Positions 25,663-34,532 of a stretch of DNA of 64,000 nt are shown piece after piece. A model generated the notes under the pieces. That model had not been told where the DNA came from, did no database searches, and saw nothing but the letters and a program-made list of their open reading frames with translations. The position numbers were made by a program, and so were the translations under genes. Each line of letters begins with the position of its first letter. Position 1 is the stretch's first letter. The stretch is from Oecophyllibacter saccharovorans (GTDB lineage: Bacteria; Pseudomonadota; Alphaproteobacteria; Acetobacterales; Acetobacteraceae): positions 620,001 to 684,000 of the forward strand of contig NZ_CP038143.1 of NCBI RefSeq assembly GCF_006542375.1. Reading direction: 5' to 3'.

Positions 25663-27510
25663 ATGCCGTCCTCCGTCCTCAGCACGCCATCCGGTGGCCC
25701 GGTCGCCCGCAAGGCGGCAGACCGGAATGACGGTTCCCCGCTTCCCAGGGAACTGGGCAAGCTGGGAGGCCTGGCCCGGCGCGCCGCAGGGTTGCTCGGA
25801 CTGGCAGTAGGGCTTGGGAGCTTCAGCGCTGGACTGCTCATTACACAGATGGGCCTTCTGGCGCGGCTCGTGACCGATCTGGCTTTCCGCCACCAGCCGG
25901 TCATGCAGGAAACGCGACTGATCTGCGCACTGGCCGCCTGTGCCTTGCTGCGTGCCCTCGTGCAGACTGCCGCTGACAGCGCCAGTGACCAGGCGGCGCT
26001 GAAAGTCACCTCCTCTCTGCGCCTGGAACTGCTGGGGCATCTCTTCCGCGTTGGTCCGGTCGGTCTGGCAGGCCAGGACAGCGGCCGCATGGCAACCGCC
26101 CTTTCCGAAGGCGTGGAAGCCCTGCGTCCTTACCTGGCCCGCTACATTCCGCGCGCCGCTGCCATGGTGGTGATCCCGCTGCTCATCCTGGCCGTCGTCT
26201 TCCGTCTCGACTGGATCAGTTTTCTGACCCTGGCGATCACCGGCCCGCTTATTCCCTTCTTCATGGCGCTGGTCGGCTATGGCGCCCAGGCAGTGATGCG
26301 CAAGAAATGGAACGAGCTTCTGCTGCTTGGCTCGGCCTTTCTGGATATGCTGCAGGGCTTGACCACGCTGCGCCTGTTCGGCGAAGCGCAGGAAGGGGCA
26401 GCCCTGGTCGCCCGGCTGGCTGAGCGTCACCGCAGCACCACGATGGAGGTGATGCGCGTCGCTTTCCTGACGACGGCCGTGCTGGAGTTCTTCTCCAGTC
26501 TCTCCATCGCGGCTGTGGCTGTTTTTTTCGGCGTGCGGCTCCTCAAGGCCAGCGTGCCGTTTGAAACGGCTTTTTTCGTGTTGCTGCTTGCGCCGGAATA
26601 CTTCATGCCCCTGCGCGCCTTCTCGGCCAGCTATCACGCGCGGCAGAATGCAGCCAGCGCCTTCACCCCCCTGGCAGAAATGGCCCAGTTGCCGGAAGTG
26701 CGCGCTCTTGAAGGCCCGCTCACTTCTCAGACCAACACCCTTCCCGTACCCGGGCTTGAGGCCGTGCTGATGCACAACGTTTCGGCAGGCTACGCGGAGC
26801 TTGTGCCCCAGGAAGGCACTATGCTGAGCGTGCCGGGGCCTGACGTGCTGAAAAGCGTGACAGCCTGTTTCTCTGCCGCCAGCCTCACTGTCGTGACGGG
26901 GCGCAGCGGCGCGGGCAAGACGACCCTGTTCCGCCTGCTGATGGGGCTGATGCCGCCCCGCACCGGCAGCATGGAAGGCCAGATTGACAAGGGGGAAAAC
27001 AACGAGCCGGGAACCGTGGCTCTGAGCCGCATTCCGGTCGCCTGGGTGCCGCAGTCCCCTTATCTGATGGCAGACAGCATCGCTGCCAATCTGCGCCTTG
27101 CCGACCCGCAGGCTTCGCTCGCTGCCCTGATGTCTGTCTGTGCCGAAGCGGGTGCGCTTTCGTTTATCGAAGCCCTGCCTGACGGTTTCGATACGGTGCT
27201 GGGCGAGCGCGGCGCGCCCCTTTCAGCCGGGCAGATCCGTCGCCTGGCCCTGGCACGCGCCCTCCTCCCTGCCCCACAGCTGCTGCTGTTTGATGAACCG
27301 ACCGCAGATCTGGATGCTGAAAACGCCCGTCAGGTCTGTGAAGCGGTGAAGCACGCAGCCCACGCTCCCGCCAGCCCGCGCATCGTGATCGCCATTTCCC
27401 ACCGCGACGACATTCTGCAGCTGGCCGATCAGGTGCTGCAGCTGAGCGACGGGCACCTGCGGAAAAACGACAGAGTGGATAAGCGGGCTGCTGAAGGAGG
27501 CAAGGCGTGA
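25663..27510 (+). CDS. cydD: Thiol reductant ABC exporter subunit CydD
   Basis: CydDC exports cysteine and glutathione to the periplasm and is needed to assemble cytochrome bd. The 615-residue half-transporter has a Pro/Ser-rich N-terminus, six TMs (about residues 45-330) with the ARYIPRAAAMVVIPLLILAVV segment typical of CydD, and an ATPase domain. That domain shows Walker A GRSGAGKTTLF, a Q-loop (WVPQSPYLMADS), a signature LSAGQIRRLALARALL and Walker B LLLFDEPTADLD. It overlaps cydC by four bases (ATGA-type, 27507-27510) and lies upstream of cydAB, forming the expected assembly-plus-oxidase cluster. Confidence 0.95.
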   Translation: MPSSVLSTPSGGPVARKAADRNDGSPLPRELGKLGGLARRAAGLLGLAVGLGSFSAGLLITQMGLLARLVTDLAFRHQPVMQETRLICALAACALLRALVQTAADSASDQAALKVTSSLRLELLGHLFRVGPVGLAGQDSGRMATALSEGVEALRPYLARYIPRAAAMVVIPLLILAVVFRLDWISFLTLAITGPLIPFFMALVGYGAQAVMRKKWNELLLLGSAFLDMLQGLTTLRLFGEAQEGAALVARLAERHRSTTMEVMRVAFLTTAVLEFFSSLSIAAVAVFFGVRLLKASVPFETAFFVLLLAPEYFMPLRAFSASYHARQNAASAFTPLAEMAQLPEVRALEGPLTSQTNTLPVPGLEAVLMHNVSAGYAELVPQEGTMLSVPGPDVLKSVTACFSAASLTVVTGRSGAGKTTLFRLLMGLMPPRTGSMEGQIDKGENNEPGTVALSRIPVAWVPQSPYLMADSIAANLRLADPQASLAALMSVCAEAGALSFIEALPDGFDTVLGERGAPLSAGQIRRLALARALLPAPQLLLFDEPTADLDAENARQVCEAVKHAAHAPASPRIVIAISHRDDILQLADQVLQLSDGHLRKNDRVDKRAAEGGKA

Positions 27511-29270
27511 ATTCAGCCGCTGCCAGAAACCACCCCGCACAGGCCAACAGCCTGGACATGAAGCCCTTTCTGCGCCCGATGCGCGGCCTGCTCCTGCTGG
27601 GGCTTGCCCTTTCATGCCTGGCCACGCTGTCAGGTTTCGGGCTGCTGTTTCTGTCGGGGTGGTTTCTGGCAGCGGCTGCGGTGGCGGGGCTCGGCGGAGC
27701 CGCAGCGCAGAATGCCTTCAACATGTTCACCCCCGCAGCTGGCGTGCGCCTGTTTGCCCTGACGCGTATTCTGGCGCGCTACCTCGAGCGCCTGGCCACG
27801 CATGATGCGGCCCTGCGGGCTACGGGTGAGCTGCGCAGCTGGAGCTTCCGTCGGCTCATTCCGCGCTCAGTCCCCCTCGTGATCCTGACCCGCAGCGGTG
27901 ACCTGCTTTCCCGCTTCGTGCAGGGCACCGAAGTGGTGGGACAATATCCGCTTGATGTTCTGCTTCCCTGCCTCAACGCCCTTCTCTGTGCGGTGGTGGT
28001 GGTTGCGGTAACGGCCCTGTTCGCCCCTGCAGCAGGTGCTGTGCTGGCGATCGGGCTCATGCTCGGGGGCGTGGTTCTGCCCTGGCTGACCGGTCTGCTG
28101 ACCGCGCGGGCCATCGAGAGGGAAGCGGCTGCTACCGATGTGTTGCGCAGCGACATCCTCGAATGTCTTCAGGGGATGGCCGACCTGCTGAGTTGCGGGG
28201 CTGCCGGGCGCAGGCTGGATAGTGTCGCCGCGCGGCAGGGAGAGATCCGCCAGCTGAGCTTCACGATCGCCCTGCGCGCCAATCTGGTGCGCCAGATGCT
28301 GCCCATGCTCGCTGTGCTGGCGGTGCTCGCTGTGCTGCTGGTCAGTGACCGCGGCTTCCTGGCCGGCACCCTGCAGGCGCCCGAGCTGCCCATGCTGGCC
28401 CTGGGATGTCTGGCGGCATTCGAGATCGTCGCCCCGCTGAACGAGGCGCGCATGGCCCGTAGCCGGTTCCAGCGCGCCGCCCGGCAGGTGAAAGAGGTAT
28501 GTTCCCTTCCCTGCCCCGTCAAAGAGATTCCCGAAGCCGGGCTTCCCACAGGCTTCGGGTTGGAACTGCGTGATGTCAGCTTCCGTTTTCTCCCGCCCGG
28601 CTCAACAAAGCCGGGCCGGCACGACCGCGACCTCCTGCGCCATCTCAACCTCCGTCTGGAGGAAGGGGAGCGCGTGGCAATCGTCGGGCCGTCGGGAGCT
28701 GGCAAAACCACCCTTATCCGGCTGGTCATGCGGCTGCTTGACCCCACTGAAGGCCAGGTTTTCCTGGACGGTGTGGACCTGCGGCGCCTGACCACCCTGG
28801 AACTGTCGCGCCCGATCGGCGTGCTGATGCAGAATCCGCATCTGTTTCAGGGAAGTCTGCGCCGGAATCTTCTCATCGCCTGCCCGCAGGCCACAGAAAG
28901 CGATATGCAGCAGGCGCTCTCTGTGGTAGGGCTGGCCGATGAAGTGCGCCAGATGCCTGGCGGTCTCGACACGCCTTGCGGTGAGCAGGGCGTTCGACTT
29001 TCAGGCGGGCAGTTGAGGCGCTTCGCTGCAGCGCAGATTCTCCTGCGGCGCCCCCGCGTTCTCGTCCTTGACGAACCGACCGAAAGCCTTCCTCCCGAAG
29101 CCGGTCGCGCGTTGATGGCGAACATGCTGGAGGCGTTGCCTGGAGCCAGCGTGCTCTGCATCACCCACCGGCCGGAACCCCTGGCCTTCATGAACAGGGT
29201 GTACCGGTTGGAAAATGGGCGGCTGATTGCTGAATCAGCTCGCCCGGGAGTTGCCATCATGGTTTCGTGA
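27507..29270 (+). CDS. cydC: Thiol reductant ABC exporter subunit CydC
   Basis: The partner half-transporter of CydD, 587 residues. After a short polar start come six predicted TMs, beginning with LLLLGLALSCLATLSGFGLL, and the conserved GVRLFALTRILARYLERLATHDA block of CydC. The ATPase domain has Walker A GPSGAGKTTLI, a Q-loop LMQNPHLFQGS, signature LSGGQLRRFAAAQILL and Walker B VLVLDEPTESL. The residue after the Walker B Glu region reads TESLP rather than TxxLD, a mild deviation. The GTG start overlaps the cydD stop, so the pair is translationally coupled. cydA begins 140 bases later. Confidence 0.95.
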   Translation: MNSAAARNHPAQANSLDMKPFLRPMRGLLLLGLALSCLATLSGFGLLFLSGWFLAAAAVAGLGGAAAQNAFNMFTPAAGVRLFALTRILARYLERLATHDAALRATGELRSWSFRRLIPRSVPLVILTRSGDLLSRFVQGTEVVGQYPLDVLLPCLNALLCAVVVVAVTALFAPAAGAVLAIGLMLGGVVLPWLTGLLTARAIEREAAATDVLRSDILECLQGMADLLSCGAAGRRLDSVAARQGEIRQLSFTIALRANLVRQMLPMLAVLAVLAVLLVSDRGFLAGTLQAPELPMLALGCLAAFEIVAPLNEARMARSRFQRAARQVKEVCSLPCPVKEIPEAGLPTGFGLELRDVSFRFLPPGSTKPGRHDRDLLRHLNLRLEEGERVAIVGPSGAGKTTLIRLVMRLLDPTEGQVFLDGVDLRRLTTLELSRPIGVLMQNPHLFQGSLRRNLLIACPQATESDMQQALSVVGLADEVRQMPGGLDTPCGEQGVRLSGGQLRRFAAAQILLRRPRVLVLDEPTESLPPEAGRALMANMLEALPGASVLCITHRPEPLAFMNRVYRLENGRLIAESARPGVAIMVS

Positions 29271-29410
29271 TCCTGCCTGAAACGATCCCTGCCTGGCGCA
29301 GGCGCTGACGGAATCAGGAACGGTCCTGCTGCTCCGCTTCTTTCAGCCCTCGCCCTGCGCTTTCGCCGGCGCGCACCCGCGTCCATCCTGACCACAGGAG
29401 TTTTCAATTC

Positions 29411-31024
29411 GTGGACCTTATTAACCCGCAAGTCGTAGACCTGTCGCGCTTCCAGTTCGCGCTGACGGCCCTCTACCACTTCATGTTCGTCCCGCTCACG
29501 CTGGGCCTGACATTCATGCTTGCCGCCATTGAGACGGTGTACGTCATCACCGGTCGCAAGATCTACAAGGAGATGACGCAGTTCTGGGGCGGCATCTTCG
29601 GCATCAACTTCGCTCTCGGCGTGGCCACCGGCCTGACGATGGAGTTCGAATTCGGCACCAACTGGTCGATGTATTCGCACTTCTTCGGCGACATGTTCGG
29701 CACGCCGCTGGCCATTGAAGGCCTGATGGCGTTCTTCCTTGAAGCGACGTTCGTCGGCCTGATGTTCTTCGGCTGGCACCGTCTCAGCAAGGGCGCGCAT
29801 CTGGCCGTCACCTATCTGGTGGCCCTGGGCTCCAACCTGTCGGCTCTGTGGATCCTGGTCGCCAATGGCGGCATGAACCTGCCCGTCGGCGGCTATTTCG
29901 ACCCCACCACGATGCGTCTGCAGATCGACAGCTTCGCTGACGTGGTGTTCAATCCCGACGCGCAGGCGAAGTTCGTTCATACTTCCGTCGCCGGTTATGT
30001 CTGTGCCGCCATGCTCATCATGGGCATCAGCGCGTTCTACATCCTGCGCCGCCGTCACATGGAGCTGGCCCTGCGCTCTTTCCGCATGGCCACCCTCTTC
30101 GGCCTGCTGGGCACCTGTGCAGTCATCGCGCTGGGCGACGCCCTGGGCGTGGAAGACTACAAGCACCAGCCCACCAAGCTCGCGGCCATGGAAGGCATCT
30201 GGAACACCACCCATCCGCCCGAAGAACCCTGGCTGCTGTTCGCGCTGCCTGACGATGCGCAGCAGAAGAACTATCTCGAGATCGGCATCCCCTATGTGCT
30301 GACCCCGCTGGTAACGCACAGCTTCAACACGCCGATCCTGGGCATGCATCAGCTTGAGGAAATGTCCGGTCCCAAGATCCGCTCGGGCATCGTCGCCCTC
30401 AGTGCCCTGAAGACCTACAGCGAGACGCATTCCGCTGACGCCCTGGCCCTGTTCAAGGCGCATGAGAACGATCTCGGCTATGGCTTCCTCGCCGTGCAGC
30501 ACGCGCCTAACCAGGACGTCTCGGCCATCACCGATGCCGACGTCGACCAGGTCGTCAAGGCCACTGAGCCCGACATCCTGCCCAACGTGTTCGTGACCTT
30601 CTGGTCCTTCCGCATCATGGTGTTCCTGGGCGGCTACTTCCTGGTGTTCTTCGCGTTCGCCGCGCTGTTCAGCCTCAAATACACCCTGGTCAAGCACCGC
30701 TGGTTCCTGCGTCTTGCCGTGCTCTCCATCCCGCTGCCGGTGCTCGCCACCGAATTCGGCTGGATCACTGCCGAGGGCGGCCGCCAGCCCTGGACCGTGT
30801 TCGAAAAACTTCCGACCTTCCTGTCCTCTTCCTCGCACAGCGTCGGTTACATGATCTTCTCGCTGGTGGGCTTTGCTCTGCTCTACAGCATCTTCATCGT
30901 GATCGAGCTGTTCCTGATGTTCCGTACGGCACGTCTGGGTCCGCAGGATTATCATCATGAGACTGCTCAGACCGAGAACAAGAAGGGCGCTTTCGGTCTG
31001 AACTTCCTGAACGGAGACCGTTGA
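29411..31024 (+). CDS. cydA: Cytochrome bd ubiquinol oxidase subunit I
   Basis: CydA holds hemes b558, b595 and d and oxidises ubiquinol while reducing oxygen to water at the inner membrane. The 537-residue product begins at a GTG with AGGAG nine bases upstream. Heme ligands are visible: His19-type in ALYHFMFVPL, His in KFVHTSVAGYV and Met in FWSFRIMVFLGGYF. The quinol-binding Q loop is long, with LGDALGVEDYKHQPTKLAAMEG, which matches the E. coli bd-I type rather than the short-loop CIO type. It is followed three bases later by cydB and preceded by cydDC. Confidence 0.97.
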   Translation: MDLINPQVVDLSRFQFALTALYHFMFVPLTLGLTFMLAAIETVYVITGRKIYKEMTQFWGGIFGINFALGVATGLTMEFEFGTNWSMYSHFFGDMFGTPLAIEGLMAFFLEATFVGLMFFGWHRLSKGAHLAVTYLVALGSNLSALWILVANGGMNLPVGGYFDPTTMRLQIDSFADVVFNPDAQAKFVHTSVAGYVCAAMLIMGISAFYILRRRHMELALRSFRMATLFGLLGTCAVIALGDALGVEDYKHQPTKLAAMEGIWNTTHPPEEPWLLFALPDDAQQKNYLEIGIPYVLTPLVTHSFNTPILGMHQLEEMSGPKIRSGIVALSALKTYSETHSADALALFKAHENDLGYGFLAVQHAPNQDVSAITDADVDQVVKATEPDILPNVFVTFWSFRIMVFLGGYFLVFFAFAALFSLKYTLVKHRWFLRLAVLSIPLPVLATEFGWITAEGGRQPWTVFEKLPTFLSSSSHSVGYMIFSLVGFALLYSIFIVIELFLMFRTARLGPQDYHHETAQTENKKGAFGLNFLNGDR

Positions 31025-31027
31025 TCC

Positions 31028-32167
31028 ATGACCTGCTACGTCGTTTTCAAACTGATCTGGACGGGGCTGCTCGGCGTTCTGCTGTCCCTTGTCGGCCTGA
31101 TGGTCGGCATGGACATGGGCGTCGGCACGCTGCTTCGCTGGGTCGGTCGCAACAATGAAGAGCGCCGCGAGGCCCTCAACATCATCGGCCCGCACTGGGA
31201 AGGCAATCAGGTGTGGTTCGTGCTGGGCGGCGGCGCCGTCTTCGCGGCGTTCCCCACCCTGTACGGCACGTCCTTCTCCGTCTTCTACATCGTCATGATT
31301 CTGCTGCTGTTCAGCATGATCCTGCGTCCGGTCGCTTTCGACTACCGCTCGAAAGTCAACAGCGCCACCTGGCGTGACTGGTGGGATTGGGCCTTCTTTA
31401 TCTCCGGCTTCGTGCCGATGTTCATCTTCGGCGCCGCCATGGGCAACGTGCTCGAAGGTGTGGGGTACCACTTCCTGTGGGACGGCCAGTACATTCAGGA
31501 TGAGAACTTCCTCAGCTACCTTTTCAATCCGTTCGCAATCCTGTGCGGACTGATGTCAGTGGCGCTGGGTATTCAGGGGGGCGGTGCGATCCTGATGATC
31601 CACGGCATCCAGCCGATCTACGGTCGTGCCCGTGCTGCTGCGGTGCCGGCTGGCATCATCGCTGCCATCCTGTTCGTGATCGGCGGGTTCTGGGTCAGCC
31701 GCATCAACGGCTTCCACATGATCAACAAAGTGGACATGAGCATGCCCGCCAACCCGCTGTACGGCCAGGAAGTCGGTCGTGGCGTAGGTGACCTGCTGCT
31801 CAACTTCCACCACTTCCCCATCCTGTGGGCGCTGCCGGCCATGGCCCTGTTCGGCATGCTGGGCTCTTCGCTCATGCTGCGCGCCAACAAGCCGCTGGTC
31901 GCCTGGTGGCTGGGTGTTTTCACGTGGCTTGGCACCATCGGAACCGTGGGCGCTGCGCTCTTCCCGTTCCTGATGCCCTCCACCACGGCCCCGAACCAGA
32001 GCCTCAGCGCCTGGAATGCAACGGGCAGTGAATACGGCCTGATCTGCATGGCTCTCGTCGCCGCGATCTTCGTGCCCACAATCTTCTGCTACACCGCCTG
32101 GAGCTACTGGGTGACGCGTGGCAAAGTGACGCCCAAGACCGTCGCTGAAGATTCCCACAGCTACTGA
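31028..32167 (+). CDS. cydB: Cytochrome bd ubiquinol oxidase subunit II
   Basis: CydB is the second large subunit of the bd oxidase and pairs with CydA. The 379-residue product has about eight TMs, the opening LIWTGLLGVLLSLVGLMVGMDMGVGTLL (read in parts), the conserved IGPHWEGNQVWFVLGGGAVFAAFP block near residue 55 and RPVAFDYRSK near 100. Start is ATG 31028, three bases after the cydA stop; the ribosome site lies within the cydA end (GGAGACCG). It is followed by the CydX-like gene 17 bases downstream. Confidence 0.97.
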   Translation: MTCYVVFKLIWTGLLGVLLSLVGLMVGMDMGVGTLLRWVGRNNEERREALNIIGPHWEGNQVWFVLGGGAVFAAFPTLYGTSFSVFYIVMILLLFSMILRPVAFDYRSKVNSATWRDWWDWAFFISGFVPMFIFGAAMGNVLEGVGYHFLWDGQYIQDENFLSYLFNPFAILCGLMSVALGIQGGGAILMIHGIQPIYGRARAAAVPAGIIAAILFVIGGFWVSRINGFHMINKVDMSMPANPLYGQEVGRGVGDLLLNFHHFPILWALPAMALFGMLGSSLMLRANKPLVAWWLGVFTWLGTIGTVGAALFPFLMPSTTAPNQSLSAWNATGSEYGLICMALVAAIFVPTIFCYTAWSYWVTRGKVTPKTVAEDSHSY

Positions 32168-32184
32168 GGAGCGGAAGAGGAATT

Positions 32185-32460
32185 ATGACTCAGTCACAAC
32201 ACTCGGCGGCGTCCCTTACGGACCATGCCGTCAAAAAAGAGCCCAGGGAGCATCCGCTGGTAGCCCTCATCCGCCTGGGTCTCCTGGCGCTGATGGTCGG
32301 CGTGGCCATGATCGTTGTCATGGTCTGCGGCAATCTCGGCCATTGGTACCTGGCCTGGATCCTGGGCACGATGATGATCGTTCTGATCTCCGCCTGCGGC
32401 GCGATTCTGTTCGATCATCAGGAAGAGATCCGTCACAACGCCGGCAATCGGGAGTACTGA
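32185..32460 (+). CDS. cydX: CydX-like protein with N-terminal extension
   Basis: A 91-residue membrane protein placed directly after cydB. Its middle section, HWYLAWILGTMM followed by a helix and FDHQEEI, matches the whole of the short CydX peptide (WYFAWILGT... EHVE) that stabilises bd oxidase. CydX is usually about 35-40 residues and starts at this Trp. Here about 55 extra residues precede it, including a polar leader and a further TM (VALIRLGLLALMVGVAMIVVMVC). The ribosome site GGAAGAGGA lies just upstream. A role as the third oxidase subunit is strongly suggested by position and motif; the job of the extension is unknown. Confidence 0.75.
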   Translation: MTQSQHSAASLTDHAVKKEPREHPLVALIRLGLLALMVGVAMIVVMVCGNLGHWYLAWILGTMMIVLISACGAILFDHQEEIRHNAGNREY

Positions 32461-32464
32461 AACC

Positions 32465-32563
32465 ATGATGGGTGATCTCGAAGGCATCATCTTCTTCGTG
32501 CCCTTCCTGTTCCTGGGCATCTACATCGTGATGGCGCTCATCATGCGCCGTCTCTATCCCTGA
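32465..32563 (+). CDS. 32-residue membrane micro-peptide at the end of the cyd operon
   Basis: A short reading frame begins four bases after the cydX-like stop and encodes MMGDLEG, one hydrophobic helix (IIFFVPFLFLGIYIVMALIM) and a basic RRLYP tail, the shape of a single-pass oxidase accessory peptide. GGGAG lies about 10 bases before the first ATG; a second ATG follows at once. The operon terminator lies 40 bases after its stop. It is not clearly CydX, CydH or DUF2474; position suggests a further small subunit. Such genes are easily missed. Confidence 0.6.
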   Translation: MMGDLEGIIFFVPFLFLGIYIVMALIMRRLYP

Positions 32564-32603
32564 GATCCTGGCGTAAAAGCGTCAGGGCCATACAGGCCTG
32601 AAG

Positions 32604-32640
32604 AAAAGAGCCGCTTCCCTGCAGGGAAGCGGCTCTTTTT
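32604..32640 (+). terminator. Rho-independent terminator of the cyd operon
   Basis: A near-perfect GC-rich palindrome of about 17 bp per arm centred on CCCTGCAGGG, flanked by an A run on the left and a T run on the right. Its symmetry means it could also stop the convergent permease transcript. Confidence 0.9.
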
Positions 32641-32696
32641 CGATCTTCAGACAAAATAAACATACCCTCAGCCCCTGTGGGCCCGCACTTAACCCC

Positions 32697-34067
32697 TCAC
32701 TTCACGCAAGTCGCCTGGCCTGCAGGCACACAGAGGCGAGCAACCAACCCCAGCCCCCCGACCAGGCCGAGGGACAAACAGGCCTCAAGCCGGGTGCTTG
32801 GCAGAAAAAACATCAGGACTACCACGGTGAAAAGCAACGCCGTCGTCACGCTACCCCAGTATTTCCCGATACCCGCACGCCAGGCGGCCAGGGCCACCAT
32901 GAAATACACGAACAGGATCAGTCCGCCTGAAGCGCCAAGCAGGAGCGGATAAGCCCCTTTTGGCGAGCCTGCCGCCCAGAGGACGATCAGTACTTCCAGC
33001 AGTGTCGTCAGGCGCGTTGCCCAGAGCCTCTGCCCACCGGCCCTGTGCTGCAGCCAGGCCGGCGCGAGCTGACAGGCACTGAGTTCCTCAAGAACACGTG
33101 CCACCACATAAACCGATGAGTTAAGGCAGGAAAGCACGGCCAGCAGGGTGACTGTCGCTGCGGCCCCGGCCGCAAAGGGCAGACCCAGGCGCTGCATGAC
33201 TTCCAGAAAGGGCGAGCTACCGGGTTGCACATCATTCCAGGGCAGCAAGGCCAGGATCACCAGCACAGAGCCTGCGAAGAAAAACAGCATATACAAGGGT
33301 AGGCGGCGCATGGTGCGCACGATGCTGCGCAATGGGCGTTCACTGTCAGTGGCGGCGATAACGGAGATCTCGCAGCCTGCAAAGCTCTGCATGATCATCG
33401 GAATGGCTGCCACGACCGCCCACAGGCCGAGAGGGAAAATGCCCCCATGGCCGAAAATGTTTCCCGCCACCTGTTGGAACGGATGGGCACTGCAGGCCAC
33501 CCACGCCACGCCCCCGATGATGAAACAGGCCAGGAATATCAGCTTGAGTGCCGACAGTCCCGTTTCAGCATGGCCATAATAACGTAACGCCATGCGATTG
33601 ACCGCCCAGGCCAGGGCGATGAAGCCCAATGCCGCCCAGAGGGGCGGTATGGCGCAAAGGGCATGGACCACCAGTCCCCCCGCCACTGCCTGCGCTCCGG
33701 CCGTCACAGCCCAGAGAAAGGCATAGGCCCAGCCGGTCATGAACGCGGCCCGCGGCCCGAGAATACGCGCAATATGCGACACAAAAGAACCGCGACCGCG
33801 CGCACTGATAGCCAGCAGGCCCAAAAGCTGCATTACCAGCCATACCACCACTCCGGCAGCCACGTAGGAAAGCATCACCCCCGGCCCCGCTGCGCTGATT
33901 GTGGCGGAAGTGCCGACAAACAGCCCCGCCCCGATGATGCCGCCGATGGAGATCATGGTCACGTGCAGCGTGGCCAGCTGCGCTTTGCGCCGTGCCTGAC
34001 GAATAGCTGGCGGTGTCAGGAATGAGGGGGGCGCAGGAAAAACGTCCGGGACATCAGATGGGGGCAA
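32697..34067 (-). CDS. APC-family amino acid permease
   Basis: A 456-residue transporter with about 12 predicted TMs, of the amino acid/polyamine/organocation (APC) superfamily. The first helix carries ISIGGIIGAGLFVGTS, the unwound glycine motif that binds the amino-acid backbone, and a later segment has FAGCEISVIAATDSERP, close to the AAT family (FxGxExxxxxAxExxxP). It likely imports an amino acid by proton symport; the substrate cannot be read from the sequence. It is convergent with the cyd operon and divergent from metQNI, with a 465-base gap to metQ. Confidence 0.9.
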   Translation of the reverse strand: MPPSDVPDVFPAPPSFLTPPAIRQARRKAQLATLHVTMISIGGIIGAGLFVGTSATISAAGPGVMLSYVAAGVVVWLVMQLLGLLAISARGRGSFVSHIARILGPRAAFMTGWAYAFLWAVTAGAQAVAGGLVVHALCAIPPLWAALGFIALAWAVNRMALRYYGHAETGLSALKLIFLACFIIGGVAWVACSAHPFQQVAGNIFGHGGIFPLGLWAVVAAIPMIMQSFAGCEISVIAATDSERPLRSIVRTMRRLPLYMLFFFAGSVLVILALLPWNDVQPGSSPFLEVMQRLGLPFAAGAAATVTLLAVLSCLNSSVYVVARVLEELSACQLAPAWLQHRAGGQRLWATRLTTLLEVLIVLWAAGSPKGAYPLLLGASGGLILFVYFMVALAAWRAGIGKYWGSVTTALLFTVVVLMFFLPSTRLEACLSLGLVGGLGLVARLCVPAGQATCVK

Positions 34068-34532
34068 GAGAGAGGCTCCAAAGGCGACAACAAGAGGGAT
34101 AATCTCTGATGGAATGTCCTTTTAGGAAGGATCGCCTGAAAAGAAAAAGCCAGATGCGCGCCTGACTTACGGAAGGGGATCACTTACGCCTGCTTGCCAA
34201 GCGGAAGTGCAAACCTTATTCAGGAAGGGTCCGGTACGTGATGACGGCTGGCTGAAAACGCGACAGACGGCCTGGGAAGACCAATCGCCCGGGGCCCGGG
34301 CCGCACCGTCGCTTCAGTCACTTTCACGAAGCTGCATCCCTTTACAGGGCTCCTGCAGGACCGCCGGCGTTCACCTGAGCGGGAAGCTTTGAGCGCGCCT
34401 GACCTGAATCAGCACGCCTGATGCGCCCCGCTCTTATCTCCGCTCCTTCCGGAAGTCCGGAAAGAGCGCTGTCCGGCCCCTCCCAGCAAAGCGGAAGCCG
34501 GGCAGCACGACAAACATAAAAGGGCATTCATC
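34068..34532. other. Intergenic region between permease and metQ
   Basis: About 465 bases with divergent promoters expected. No SAM-I or SAM-II riboswitch core was recognised although the downstream genes are methionine transporters. A GC-rich self-complementary stretch (CCCGGGGCCCGGG) lies near 34290-34302 and an inverted repeat (TTCCGGAAGTCCGGAA) near 34448-34463. Confidence 0.4.

Noticed and set aside
25531-26775. A 414-codon minus-strand frame opposite the start of cydD.
   Set aside because: Most of it overlaps CydD on the opposite strand and its Gln/His-rich composition matches a shadow frame.
28847-31471. An 874-codon minus-strand frame opposite cydC, cydA and cydB.
   Set aside because: It spans three well-identified genes on the other strand, has no ribosome site, and its Glu/Gln/His-rich sequence is a shadow.
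34290-34302. GC-rich palindrome CCCGGGGCCCGGG as an operator or attachment site.
   Set aside because: Such self-complementary strings are expected in GC-rich DNA, and no partner copy or flanking element supports a function.
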